Origin: JBBQSF01 sp038214085
Lineage (GTDB): Bacteria > Bacteroidota > Bacteroidia > Bacteroidales > CG2-30-32-10
NCBI GenBank assembly: GCA_038214085.1
Contig: JBBQSF010000076.1
Coordinates: 1 to 14,511, forward strand
DNA length: 14,511 nucleotides
Direction of reading: 5' to 3'
In this document: one piece after another, positions 7,329 to 14,492 of the stretch
Numbering within the stretch: position 1 is the first letter of the stretch
Layout: the number at the start of each line of letters is the position of its first letter
Position numbers and translations under genes: made by a program
The notes under the pieces: model-generated
What the model saw: only the letters and a program-made list of their open reading frames with translations
The model's database searches: none
Told to the model about the DNA's origin: nothing

Positions 7329-8798
7329 TTACCTGGAATAATTTGGAGCTTCACGGGTAATGGTAACATCATGTGGGTGGCTTTCTTTAACACCTGCCGA
7401 AGTAATACGGATAAACTTTGCTTTTTGCAGATCAAAAACATTTGCTGTACCGCAATATCCCATGCCTGCCCGTAACCCGCCAACCATCTGATGAATCACT
7501 TCAGATAAAGAACCTTTGTAGGGTACACGTCCAACAATACCTTCAGGAACAAGTTTTTTAATATCCTCCTCTGCATCTTGGAAATAGCGGTCTTTAGAGC
7601 CTTTTTGCATGGCATCAATGGAACCCATTCCGCGATATGATTTAAATTTTCGTCCTTCAAAAATGATGGTTTCACCTGGAGACTCATCCACTCCTGCAAA
7701 TAATGATCCCAGCATTACTGAATAAGATCCTGCTGCAAGTGCTTTTACAATATCTCCGGTAAAACGTATTCCTCCATCGGCAATTATTGGCACATTGCTT
7801 CCTTCAATGGCTCTAGCAACATCATAAATAGCCTGTAACTGAGGAACACCAACACCTGCAATAATACGCGTAGTACATATAGAACCAGGACCAATACCCA
7901 CTTTGATTGCATCGGCACCTGCTTTTACTAAATCCCTTGCTGCTTCAGCGGTTGCAATGTTTCCAATAACAAGATCAATATCAGGATAGTGACTTTTAAT
8001 TAAACGGGCAGCATCAATTACGCCTTTTGAATGTCCATGAGCTGTGTCAACCACTATGGCGTCAACACCGTTTCGCACCAATGCATCAACGCGTTCCATC
8101 ACATCAGGGGTTACACCCACACCTGCAGCCACGCGCAAGCGGCCACGACTATCCTTACAGGAATTAGGTCTGGCTTTAATTTTTATTATATCTTTATATG
8201 TAATCAGCCCCATGAGCTTGTATGACGAATCTACTACGGGGAGTTTCTCAATTTTATATTGCTGTAAAATATCAGCAGCCTTTTCAAAATCAGTGCCTTC
8301 ATAAGTAGTGATCAGATTCTCTTTGGTCATTACATCCATAATCGGGCGTTCAAGATTACGTTCGAAACGCAGATCTCTGTTTGTAACAATACCTACCAAA
8401 ATATTTTGTTCGTTTACAACTGGAATTCCTCCAATTTTGTTTTCTGCCATCAAATTAAGGGCATCAGCTACTTTTGCGTCTTTATGAATGGTAACAGGGT
8501 CGAGAATCATTCCATTTTCGGCTCTTTTCACTTTTCTTACTTCATTCGCCTGCTCCTGAATTGTCATGTTTTTATGAAGCACGCCTATTCCACCTTCCTG
8601 AGCAATAGCAATAGCCATAACGGATTCGGTAACAGTATCCATTGCCGCTGAAACAATTGGAATATTTAATCTGATATTTCTGCTAAAAAAACTTGATGTA
8701 TCAACTTCGCGTGGCAAAACCTCTGAATAAGCAGGAACCAGAAGAACATCATCGTATGTTAATCCTTCGCTGAAAAATTTATCATTTGCTAATGACAT
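7329..8798 (-). CDS. guaB: Inosine-5'-monophosphate dehydrogenase
   Basis: The product is 489 residues from the ATG at 8796-8798, the usual bacterial length. The frame extends to a GTG at 8864, but those extra residues are not part of the family, and the promoter box at 8820-8827 falls inside them. The enzyme oxidises IMP to XMP with NAD+, the committed step of GTP synthesis. Visible features are the N-terminal barrel start (FSEGLTYDDVLLVP), two CBS domains inserted at about 96-205, and the catalytic loop GIGPGSICTTR with Cys308. The phosphate-binding ADGGIR is at 340-345 and the flap Arg-Tyr pair at 404-405. It is cytoplasmic and probably transcribed alone from its own promoter, possibly reading into the foldase operon. 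Confidence 0.98.
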   Translation of the reverse strand: MSLANDKFFSEGLTYDDVLLVPAYSEVLPREVDTSSFFSRNIRLNIPIVSAAMDTVTESVMAIAIAQEGGIGVLHKNMTIQEQANEVRKVKRAENGMILDPVTIHKDAKVADALNLMAENKIGGIPVVNEQNILVGIVTNRDLRFERNLERPIMDVMTKENLITTYEGTDFEKAADILQQYKIEKLPVVDSSYKLMGLITYKDIIKIKARPNSCKDSRGRLRVAAGVGVTPDVMERVDALVRNGVDAIVVDTAHGHSKGVIDAARLIKSHYPDIDLVIGNIATAEAARDLVKAGADAIKVGIGPGSICTTRIIAGVGVPQLQAIYDVARAIEGSNVPIIADGGIRFTGDIVKALAAGSYSVMLGSLFAGVDESPGETIIFEGRKFKSYRGMGSIDAMQKGSKDRYFQDAEEDIKKLVPEGIVGRVPYKGSLSEVIHQMVGGLRAGMGYCGTANVFDLQKAKFIRITSAGVKESHPHDVTITREAPNYSR

Positions 8799-8819
8799 AA
8801 GGTCAGATTTAAATTTTTG

Positions 8820-8827
8820 CAAATGTA
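8820..8827 (-). promoter_or_regulatory. Candidate -7 box of guaB promoter
   Basis: The minus strand reads TACATTTG, an exact TAnnTTTG match, 21 bases before the guaB ATG. No TTG is found at the ideal distance upstream. The nearest TTTTG is only 12 bases away, so the -33 element is weak or absent. Confidence 0.4.
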
Positions 8828-8928
8828 GTAAATTTAAGCCAAAAGAAACACATACATTCAGCACATATTACGTTGTCTGGATTAAAACGAAAGATCCTGA
8901 ATTACAATAACTAACAAAGATTGAAAAA

Positions 8929-11157
8929 TTATTGATTCCTTTCGAATTTCAATTTTTCCTGTCGGATTAATTCTTCTTTTGAGACAAAGGGAATCTCTTT
9001 TGAATTCTGAATGGAAGTAATAATTTTATTGAGTTCTTCTGTTGTTTGTACACCAGCGTTTGACACACTTACTGAGTTATCTGTAAAAACTTTTTTACTA
9101 TCGATTGAATTAGAAGCGCTGGAATTGTTAATCAATTTATCAACCAGCAATTTGTATTCTGCCATTTGTTTTTCCAATGCAGTCATTTTCTCATTGAGTT
9201 GCGTAATATACAATGCCTGAACTTCAACCGTTTCCCATAATTGCTGTGATAGTTCTCCGAGCGAAAATGAACCTTTTTTGTTCCATTCATCGCGCCCTTG
9301 TATTGTTGGCAAATGCCTTTCAGTCTTAGCAAATAATGCCATTTCATCTATAGTCAGCATTTTAAAACCCGAATGTTTCGTAGAGTCTTCTGACTTTAGT
9401 TTTCCATCATAATATTTGTCAAAAACATAATCAGTAAGAAACACATTATCATCATAAACTGCTTTTGCATTTATTGTTCCTGGCCCTTTATATCCTCCGG
9501 TTGGAGTGCCAATCACTAATCCTCCGCTGTAGCTAAGATATGGTGCATTTACACTAAAGATAGTGGAACAAGTACTAAATTTAATATTTGGCCTGTTTGT
9601 AGAAGTTCCATAACTAGACCATCCGGTGTATCCGCATCCGCTAGCAGATGTCAAATCGCCATAACCATAATATGTTGCATTAAATCCAAGTGTAGAGTAC
9701 TGTATGGCGTCACTGCTTGTCCATGTTGAATTATCAAAACACACTTCAATTACTAGGTTCGACGTTCCATCCCAATCATAAGTAGAAGATAATGGGAAAA
9801 GGTTCCATCCAGTATAAGTTGTATAAGATGAGCTATAAACCGTAACCAATCCTGAAGAAATATATCCAGATAAAGAGGTAGAAGTTGTGCACCCGATTTT
9901 TATTGTAAACCCATTAAATGGCTGAGTACTTGATTTGGTAAGCACATTGAATGCAATGGTTTTAATAGTACCTGATTGCATTCCTGAAGCAGAAAGTTCG
10001 GCAGCTGTGTAAAGATACTGACTTCTCTGGTCGTCCCATAAACCCAAAAATGGAGAAATTGCAGTTGTAATGCTCGATGTTCCTGTACCAATTGCATAAT
10101 CAGTTGGTGTGGTACAAGTGCTGCCATTTGCCCCACAAGACATTGGCACAGCTCCAGTATAAGAACCGATGTTCTCAACCATATCATTTTCGAGTTTATA
10201 CCAACCCCCTGATGTGCCTGAAACATTTCCTTCATGAAAACTTTTTCCCGTATTCCATCGTATTGCGCCCAATGTATTATTTAAAGTAGTTCCAACCTTA
10301 ATGGCACCGTTAATGTCCAGTTTTTCCATGGGACTGCTTTGTCCGATTCCAACATTTACAGCATCATCAAAAATTTGGCTGCATGTCGTGTTTGCCCCAT
10401 CGAATTTTAAAACATAGTTTGTAGTTGCACAGCCCTGAGGACCAGTTGGACCTGTGGAGCCGGTAGTTCCTGTTATACCTTGAATTCCTTGTACTCCGGT
10501 TGAACCAGTTGGCCCGGTTGTTCCTGTTATGCCCTGAATTCCTTGTGCTCCGATTGGGCCAGTGGATCCTGTTGTTCCTGTTATGCCTTGAATTCCTTGT
10601 GTTCCAGTTGGACCAGTTGTTCCGGTTGTTCCTGTTATGCCCTGAATTCCTTGTGCTCCGGTTGGGCCAGTTGATCCGGTTGTTCCTGTTATGCCTTGAA
10701 TTCCTTGTGCTCCAGTTGGGCCAGTTGGACCGGTTGTTCCTGTTATGCCTTGAATTCCTTGTGCTCCAGTTGGGCCAGTTGGACCGGTTGTTCCTGTTAT
10801 GCCCTGAATTCCTTGTGCTCCAGTTGGGCCAGTTGGACCGGTGTTTCCGATTGTTCCGGTACCATTAGCTATTGATATCCATTTTGCCGCAGATGCCTTA
10901 TAGAAGAAAAAACCGGCAGAATCAGTGTCATAAACGAGCAAACCATCGGCAGGATTTGCGATTGCATTTCTCAATACTGAAGTAACTCTAGGAATTAAAA
11001 CTCCTTTATTGTTTGAAGAAACATCAAGAGCTGCTGATGGGTCAGGAGGGTTTCCGAATTTATTTATACCAACACCTTCTTGTGCATAAGAAGAAAAACA
11101 CACAAAAATCTGAAGAACAAAAATCAGGAAGTACTTTATCTTTTTCATAAATATCAT
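8929..11157 (-). CDS. Secreted modular surface protein with collagen-like repeats and C-terminal coiled coil
   Basis: The product is 742 residues. It has a signal peptide (MKKIKYFLIFVLQIFVCFSSYAQ after a three-residue MIF lead). The opening module (residues 28-97: GVGINKF, SAALDVSS, KGVLIPRVTS, GLLVYDTDS) is common in Bacteroidota fibre-like proteins. Residues 101-242 are about 47 Gly-X-Y triplets arranged as 18-residue units. A second GIGQSSPMEKLDINGAIKVG motif follows (268-289). A beta-rich, Ser/Thr/Gly/Tyr-rich module spans about 355-530, with QYLYTAAEL and DWDGTSNLVIEVCFDN. The C-terminal fibre-end region has HLPTI and LGEL at about 597-636, then a coiled coil (637-678). No T9SS sorting domain is seen at its C-terminus. 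Its ATG overlaps the upstream stop (ATGA), so the two are probably co-translated. An adhesin or appendage role is inference; it is not a phage gene by context. Confidence 0.85.
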   Translation of the reverse strand: MIFMKKIKYFLIFVLQIFVCFSSYAQEGVGINKFGNPPDPSAALDVSSNNKGVLIPRVTSVLRNAIANPADGLLVYDTDSAGFFFYKASAAKWISIANGTGTIGNTGPTGPTGAQGIQGITGTTGPTGPTGAQGIQGITGTTGPTGPTGAQGIQGITGTTGSTGPTGAQGIQGITGTTGTTGPTGTQGIQGITGTTGSTGPIGAQGIQGITGTTGPTGSTGVQGIQGITGTTGSTGPTGPQGCATTNYVLKFDGANTTCSQIFDDAVNVGIGQSSPMEKLDINGAIKVGTTLNNTLGAIRWNTGKSFHEGNVSGTSGGWYKLENDMVENIGSYTGAVPMSCGANGSTCTTPTDYAIGTGTSSITTAISPFLGLWDDQRSQYLYTAAELSASGMQSGTIKTIAFNVLTKSSTQPFNGFTIKIGCTTSTSLSGYISSGLVTVYSSSYTTYTGWNLFPLSSTYDWDGTSNLVIEVCFDNSTWTSSDAIQYSTLGFNATYYGYGDLTSASGCGYTGWSSYGTSTNRPNIKFSTCSTIFSVNAPYLSYSGGLVIGTPTGGYKGPGTINAKAVYDDNVFLTDYVFDKYYDGKLKSEDSTKHSGFKMLTIDEMALFAKTERHLPTIQGRDEWNKKGSFSLGELSQQLWETVEVQALYITQLNEKMTALEKQMAEYKLLVDKLINNSSASNSIDSKKVFTDNSVSVSNAGVQTTEELNKIITSIQNSKEIPFVSKEELIRQEKLKFERNQ
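10432..10848 (-). repeat. 54-bp tandem repeats encoding a collagen-like Gly-X-Y tract
   Basis: Seven full 54-bp units (10462-10839) encode variants of GPTGPTGAQGIQGITGTT, and a partial eighth (GSTGPTGPQG) ends at 10432. Two extra triplets start the tract on the N-terminal side. By direct comparison the units at 10732-10785 and 10678-10731 are identical over all 54 bases, and the unit at 10786-10839 differs from them at one position. Units nearer the C-terminus carry substitutions such as GST, GTQ, GPI and GVQ. Since 54 is a multiple of three, gain or loss of units keeps the frame. Confidence 0.95.
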
Positions 11158-12434
11158 TTTACTAACATTACATATCCGCTTGCATTAAATTCTTTTCCAT
11201 ATTCATCAGTTGCCTGCATAATCCAAATGTAAATTCCGGGTCTTTGAATGTTATTTTTGTCATCATAACCATCCCATTGCCTATCTGGATTATCTGTATA
11301 AAAAATATCGTATTTTCTTCTGTCAAGAATATAAAATTTATATGTTTTAGGCGTAAATTCAAATACAGGTCCAAAAGTATCATTTAACCCGTCACCGTTA
11401 GGTGTAAATGCATTTGGCACATAATAACTCAAATGATTTTCGGGGTTTTGAAGCAACCACACAGGAAATAAATTTTTCCCATCGATGTTCCCGGTTGTAA
11501 CTGTATTTTTCAAAGGATCAGAAGTGCAAACAGGATTCCAGTCACTCCATTCCTGATAAACAGAATTGTATCTGTAGGCTTTCAGACTATCTTTAATAAT
11601 GTCGGGATTATAAACCGACGAAATATCGTCATCGGTATAATTAAACTCGATACTGGTTTCAGGTTTTTTCAAATAATCCGCATCTACAATCCAGTATCGG
11701 TCGGCAATTAACGAAGCCCGGGATGGCAGCGAAAGAATTCCATCAGGCAAGGGGTTGTTTTCTGTTACGGTAGGATAGGTTGCAAATACAACCTTACCAG
11801 TGGAAGAATTGCTCGAAGAATGTATATTAAGTTTTACCCTCACATCAGCAGAGGAAACTAAATCTATTCCCGAACCGAAGGGGACAGAATAATTTCCTGC
11901 AGAATCGCCTACAATCCATTCAATTTCGCTCAAGCCCTCGTAAGGATTGGTTTCACTTTTAATAAATCCAGAAACATACTTAATCCCTAAAGCAGAGGAA
12001 TTCGCAATGATTAAGCGGTTTCTGTTGAGATCAAGTTCTGCATCAATGCTAAGCACACCATGAACTTTGCATTTATTCACCTGAAGCTTTTTTAGGTAAT
12101 TTCTAATTGTCAGGTTTTCGAATTCTATAGGATTTATTCCTTTAATATATTGAGTATTGCTTCCAGCCAATATAAGTTCTCCATTAGGAACAGGCTCAAC
12201 GGCAGCAAAAACAGTAGAAAGTGAATTATTAACAATATCTCCTTTCAAAATAATTTTACCATCAAGGTCAATAAGAGGCTGTGTATTATTTCCCGAAGTT
12301 TCTAGGTGACCGGGAATATATACTATTGAACTGTCAGAAACAACCAAACAATACCCATTGATATAAACATCTTGTGCAGACAAGCATCCGGAAATTCCAG
12401 TGGCAATAAGCAATATGAATAATCGTTTTTTCAA
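11154..12434 (-). CDS. Secreted protein with T9SS type-B (gliding-motility-type) sorting domain
   Basis: The product is 426 residues. The start is TTG at 12432-12434; no in-frame ATG precedes the signal sequence MKKRLFILLIATGISG. Processing is ambiguous: CLSAQ-D fits signal peptidase I, while ISGC (Cys17) also fits a lipobox. The middle (about 21-330) is beta-rich with no family I can name; it includes ILKGDIVNNS, LILAGSNTQYIKG and FENLTIRN segments that suggest a repetitive beta structure. The last 90 residues are a typical CHU_C/type-B sorting domain: YVPNAFTPNGDGLNDTF (338-354), YKFYILDRR, WDGYDDKNN, PGIYIWIM and a terminal YVMLVK. Such proteins cross the outer membrane through T9SS, usually with a PorP/SprF-type partner, and none is present here. 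It is translationally coupled to the collagen-like protein gene. Confidence 0.88.
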   Translation of the reverse strand: MKKRLFILLIATGISGCLSAQDVYINGYCLVVSDSSIVYIPGHLETSGNNTQPLIDLDGKIILKGDIVNNSLSTVFAAVEPVPNGELILAGSNTQYIKGINPIEFENLTIRNYLKKLQVNKCKVHGVLSIDAELDLNRNRLIIANSSALGIKYVSGFIKSETNPYEGLSEIEWIVGDSAGNYSVPFGSGIDLVSSADVRVKLNIHSSSNSSTGKVVFATYPTVTENNPLPDGILSLPSRASLIADRYWIVDADYLKKPETSIEFNYTDDDISSVYNPDIIKDSLKAYRYNSVYQEWSDWNPVCTSDPLKNTVTTGNIDGKNLFPVWLLQNPENHLSYYVPNAFTPNGDGLNDTFGPVFEFTPKTYKFYILDRRKYDIFYTDNPDRQWDGYDDKNNIQRPGIYIWIMQATDEYGKEFNASGYVMLVK

Positions 12435-12697
12435 AATATTAAATCAGCCTAATTTTCTAATTTGGGGAAAAGAGAGCAAAGTTACGACTTAATAATCGTA
12501 CTAAAATAAGTGATTTACCTAGACGCAGCTGTGCATTTTAAAGTATAAAACGAGAAAATAGCATAAGTCGTATTAAAAGCTATATCTATTAGAGGTTAAG
12601 AAGGACAAATCCTTTTACAATACCAGATTAAATAAACTTTTTTTTAACAATTTTTAATACGTTTCTAATTTCAGCATTTACACTTTTTCTAATAGGA
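12435..12697. other. 263-base intergenic region with candidate promoter and inverted repeat
   Basis: This is the longest gene-free stretch. On the minus strand a TAACTTTG -7 box (complement of 12477-12484) could drive the T9SS-protein/adhesin pair with a leader of about 35-40 bases. No good -33 TTG is seen. TACGACTTA at 12483-12491 is repeated inverted at 12564-12572 (TAAGTCGTA). A small ATAGG/CCTAT dyad overlaps the stop of the upstream zinc-array gene (about 12693-12707), but it has no T-run and is a poor terminator. I see no ORF, tRNA or mobile-element end here. Confidence 0.5.
12477..12484 (-). promoter_or_regulatory. Candidate -7 box for the T9SS-protein/adhesin pair
   Basis: TAACTTTG on the minus strand matches TAnnTTTG, 42 bases before the TTG start at 12434. 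No TTG lies near the expected -33 position, so the call rests on the -7 box alone. It overlaps one arm of a 9-base inverted repeat (12483-12491) by two bases. Confidence 0.35.
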
Positions 12698-14440
12698 TTA
12701 ACCTATCTGCAAGAATCCTTTTATGCTGGAAAGTAGAAGTTGCTCAGAATTATCAAGCGAACCATCAATTAATGCAATTTTTGTGAGGTTGGAAATTATA
12801 GTTTGCTTATCTGCCTGATCGCTGAACTCAACATCATCTGCAGTAATCACGATTGGAGGTTTAATTTCCATAAGAGAGTAGAGTTCGCGTTTTTCTTTAT
12901 TTGTAAAATCATCGAGCGAACCAATATGTTTTGCAAGATAATCCTTTTCCGTTTCATTTATTTTTCCGTCCGCTTTTGCAATATATATCATCAGTTTTAT
13001 TTCAGTGATTTTATCTTGCTTTGTCAAGTAACTTTTGGTTTTAAAAAGCTTACCGAAAACATTTCCAGCCGATTTCATAGCAGTGCCGAATCCGGCTTTA
13101 AGCTCTTCGGGTTCAGAATGAAAAACAAAACCGGGATTTGTGAAAAAGTTTATAATTGTTAACTCGTGAACAGTATTGCTCAAAACATGCTTATAAGAAA
13201 GGTGAACACAGGGAATCATTTCGTAAAACACTTCCTCCCTAATCAGCTTGGGGTAACTGTCCTTGTTTAGTTCAAGTTCTTTTTCAACAGCAGGGGCAAA
13301 ATCACCACTAAACTCATCAAAATCAGACCTGATTATTCCATTAATATTTGAATAACAGAGCTCCGTTTTTCCGTTACGGTTACAAAAGCCCATAATCTGC
13401 TCATCGGTAATCATGTTTAGTTTAACATTCTTACAAATCACCTTTTCGTAATGATGATCGGTAACCACCGTTTCGACGTAGGTTAGTGTAGCTAAACTTC
13501 CATTGGTCTTACAAACAGGGCAATCAATCTTGCCATATTTTTCCTGATCGCCATAACATTTATCACAAATAATATGTCCGATGCTTTTGCAGTTTTTACA
13601 ATCAACCTGACCAATGCCATTACAAATGTTGCATTTTACTTCTCCTTTTCCATAACAAATACTACATTTGATAAACCCATGATGACATTCGCGACAGGTA
13701 TGCCAGCCCTTACCCTCGCATACAGCACAACGATTTGACTCATCATCTCTTTTGGGTCCAACGTAACCATCGCCACCACAATGACTGCAATTAACCTGAG
13801 CTGTTCCTGAACATGTTTTACATTTATCTTCTCCTCGACCATTGCAAGATTTGCACTTTACAAAACCCGAACCGGAACAAGTAGTGCAATTAATTTTTCG
13901 TGTTCCTTTACATTCAGGACATTCCCATTGGTGTTTTCCCAAACAAACCGGATTATCGCATGTAATATATTTTTCACTTTTACATTTAGGACAATCGCTG
14001 CTGTTGGTTAAAGAGGGAATATAATAATACGGCTGTGTTTTAAACACCTGATCACCATCAATTTCAAGAGGATAATCAAACACATCTGGTATTGACGCGA
14101 AAATCTCAATATTTTCGGGCAAACATCCCATTGCGGCAGCATCCTCAAGCATTTTTATGTCGCTTAACAAGGCTTTTCGGCCATGAGCGGCTTCGGAACC
14201 TTCAAGATATAAAAATCTATCTTTCACTAATGGAAACAAAGGAAATACAAGTTTTTTACATTGCCTTGCCACAGACAAACCAGTGAACTTTATGTAAAAA
14301 TAATTTGAAATAATCAACTCGGCATTATCATCAATGATCATTTTTTCGAGACGCTGTGGCTCTACTTTCTGGATCAGGCTTCTGATGTCGGCAACCGAAA
14401 TATTTGCCATTTGCTTTAATGCATTTTCTTTGAGTGTCAT
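12698..14440 (-). CDS. Cytoplasmic DnaJ-like cysteine-array protein with TerB-like C-terminal domain
   Basis: The product is 580 residues, starting at the ATG at 14438-14440, with no signal peptide or membrane segment. Residues 1-148 form an unrecognised N-terminal domain. Residues 150-310 hold 13 CxxC motifs plus one Cx4C. The first cysteines fall at an exact 11-residue step at 174, 185, 196, 207 and 218 and again at 259, 270, 281 and 292. Six motifs match the DnaJ zinc-finger pattern CxxCxGxG (for example CTTCSGSG, CSHCGGDG, CNICNGIG). DnaJ has four such motifs binding two zincs; pairing all 14 would give up to seven. Residues 325-450 are an unassigned domain. Residues about 470-580 look like a TerB helical domain with two acidic DG turns (KADGKINETEKD, LIDGSLDNSEQ). 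There is no J domain. The function is unknown; a zinc-stabilised scaffold or stress protein is a guess. Confidence 0.85.
   Translation of the reverse strand: MTLKENALKQMANISVADIRSLIQKVEPQRLEKMIIDDNAELIISNYFYIKFTGLSVARQCKKLVFPLFPLVKDRFLYLEGSEAAHGRKALLSDIKMLEDAAAMGCLPENIEIFASIPDVFDYPLEIDGDQVFKTQPYYYIPSLTNSSDCPKCKSEKYITCDNPVCLGKHQWECPECKGTRKINCTTCSGSGFVKCKSCNGRGEDKCKTCSGTAQVNCSHCGGDGYVGPKRDDESNRCAVCEGKGWHTCRECHHGFIKCSICYGKGEVKCNICNGIGQVDCKNCKSIGHIICDKCYGDQEKYGKIDCPVCKTNGSLATLTYVETVVTDHHYEKVICKNVKLNMITDEQIMGFCNRNGKTELCYSNINGIIRSDFDEFSGDFAPAVEKELELNKDSYPKLIREEVFYEMIPCVHLSYKHVLSNTVHELTIINFFTNPGFVFHSEPEELKAGFGTAMKSAGNVFGKLFKTKSYLTKQDKITEIKLMIYIAKADGKINETEKDYLAKHIGSLDDFTNKEKRELYSLMEIKPPIVITADDVEFSDQADKQTIISNLTKIALIDGSLDNSEQLLLSSIKGFLQIG
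13511..13993 (-). other. Region encoding the 14-pair cysteine array
   Basis: This codes for residues 150-310 of the protein above. The cysteine pairs in order are CPKC, CDNPVC, CPEC, CTTC, CKSC, CKTC, CSHC, CAVC, CREC, CSIC, CNIC, CKNC, CDKC and CPVC. The 10-11-residue period over most of the array suggests growth by duplication of a single short hairpin, although the DNA copies are no longer near-identical. Confidence 0.9.
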
Positions 14441-14460
14441 AATAAATATTTTACAATCAT

Positions 14461-14492
14461 CAAATATACATTATTTTCATGATTCATTTCAA
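14461..14492 (-). promoter_or_regulatory. Bacteroidetes-type promoter of the cysteine-array/TerB gene
   Basis: TATATTTG (complement of 14461-14468) exactly matches TAnnTTTG. A TTG (complement of 14490-14492) lies 21 bases upstream. The -7 box ends 20 bases before the ATG, so the leader is very short. This suggests the gene starts its own transcript. Confidence 0.6.

Noticed and set aside
8799..8864. GTG start at 8864 for guaB
   Set aside because: It would add 22 residues absent from the enzyme family and would place the TACATTTG promoter box inside the coding sequence.
8880..8931. Terminator after the collagen-like protein gene
   Set aside because: Only a 6-bp CAATAA/TTATTG pairing with an 18-base loop and no T-run is present.
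10432..10848. Regular direct repeats that could suggest a CRISPR array
   Set aside because: The copies are contiguous 54-bp units with no unique spacers, are in frame and encode Gly-X-Y triplets.
10500..10868. Plus-strand open frame of 122 codons with Leu-rich repeats
   Set aside because: It is the antisense reading of the 54-bp collagen-like repeats. The repeat periodicity alone keeps it open.
8929..11157. Prophage tail fibre
   Set aside because: The protein has a Sec signal peptide, is coupled to a T9SS cargo gene and has no phage genes around it. Fibre-like modules are common in Bacteroidota surface proteins.
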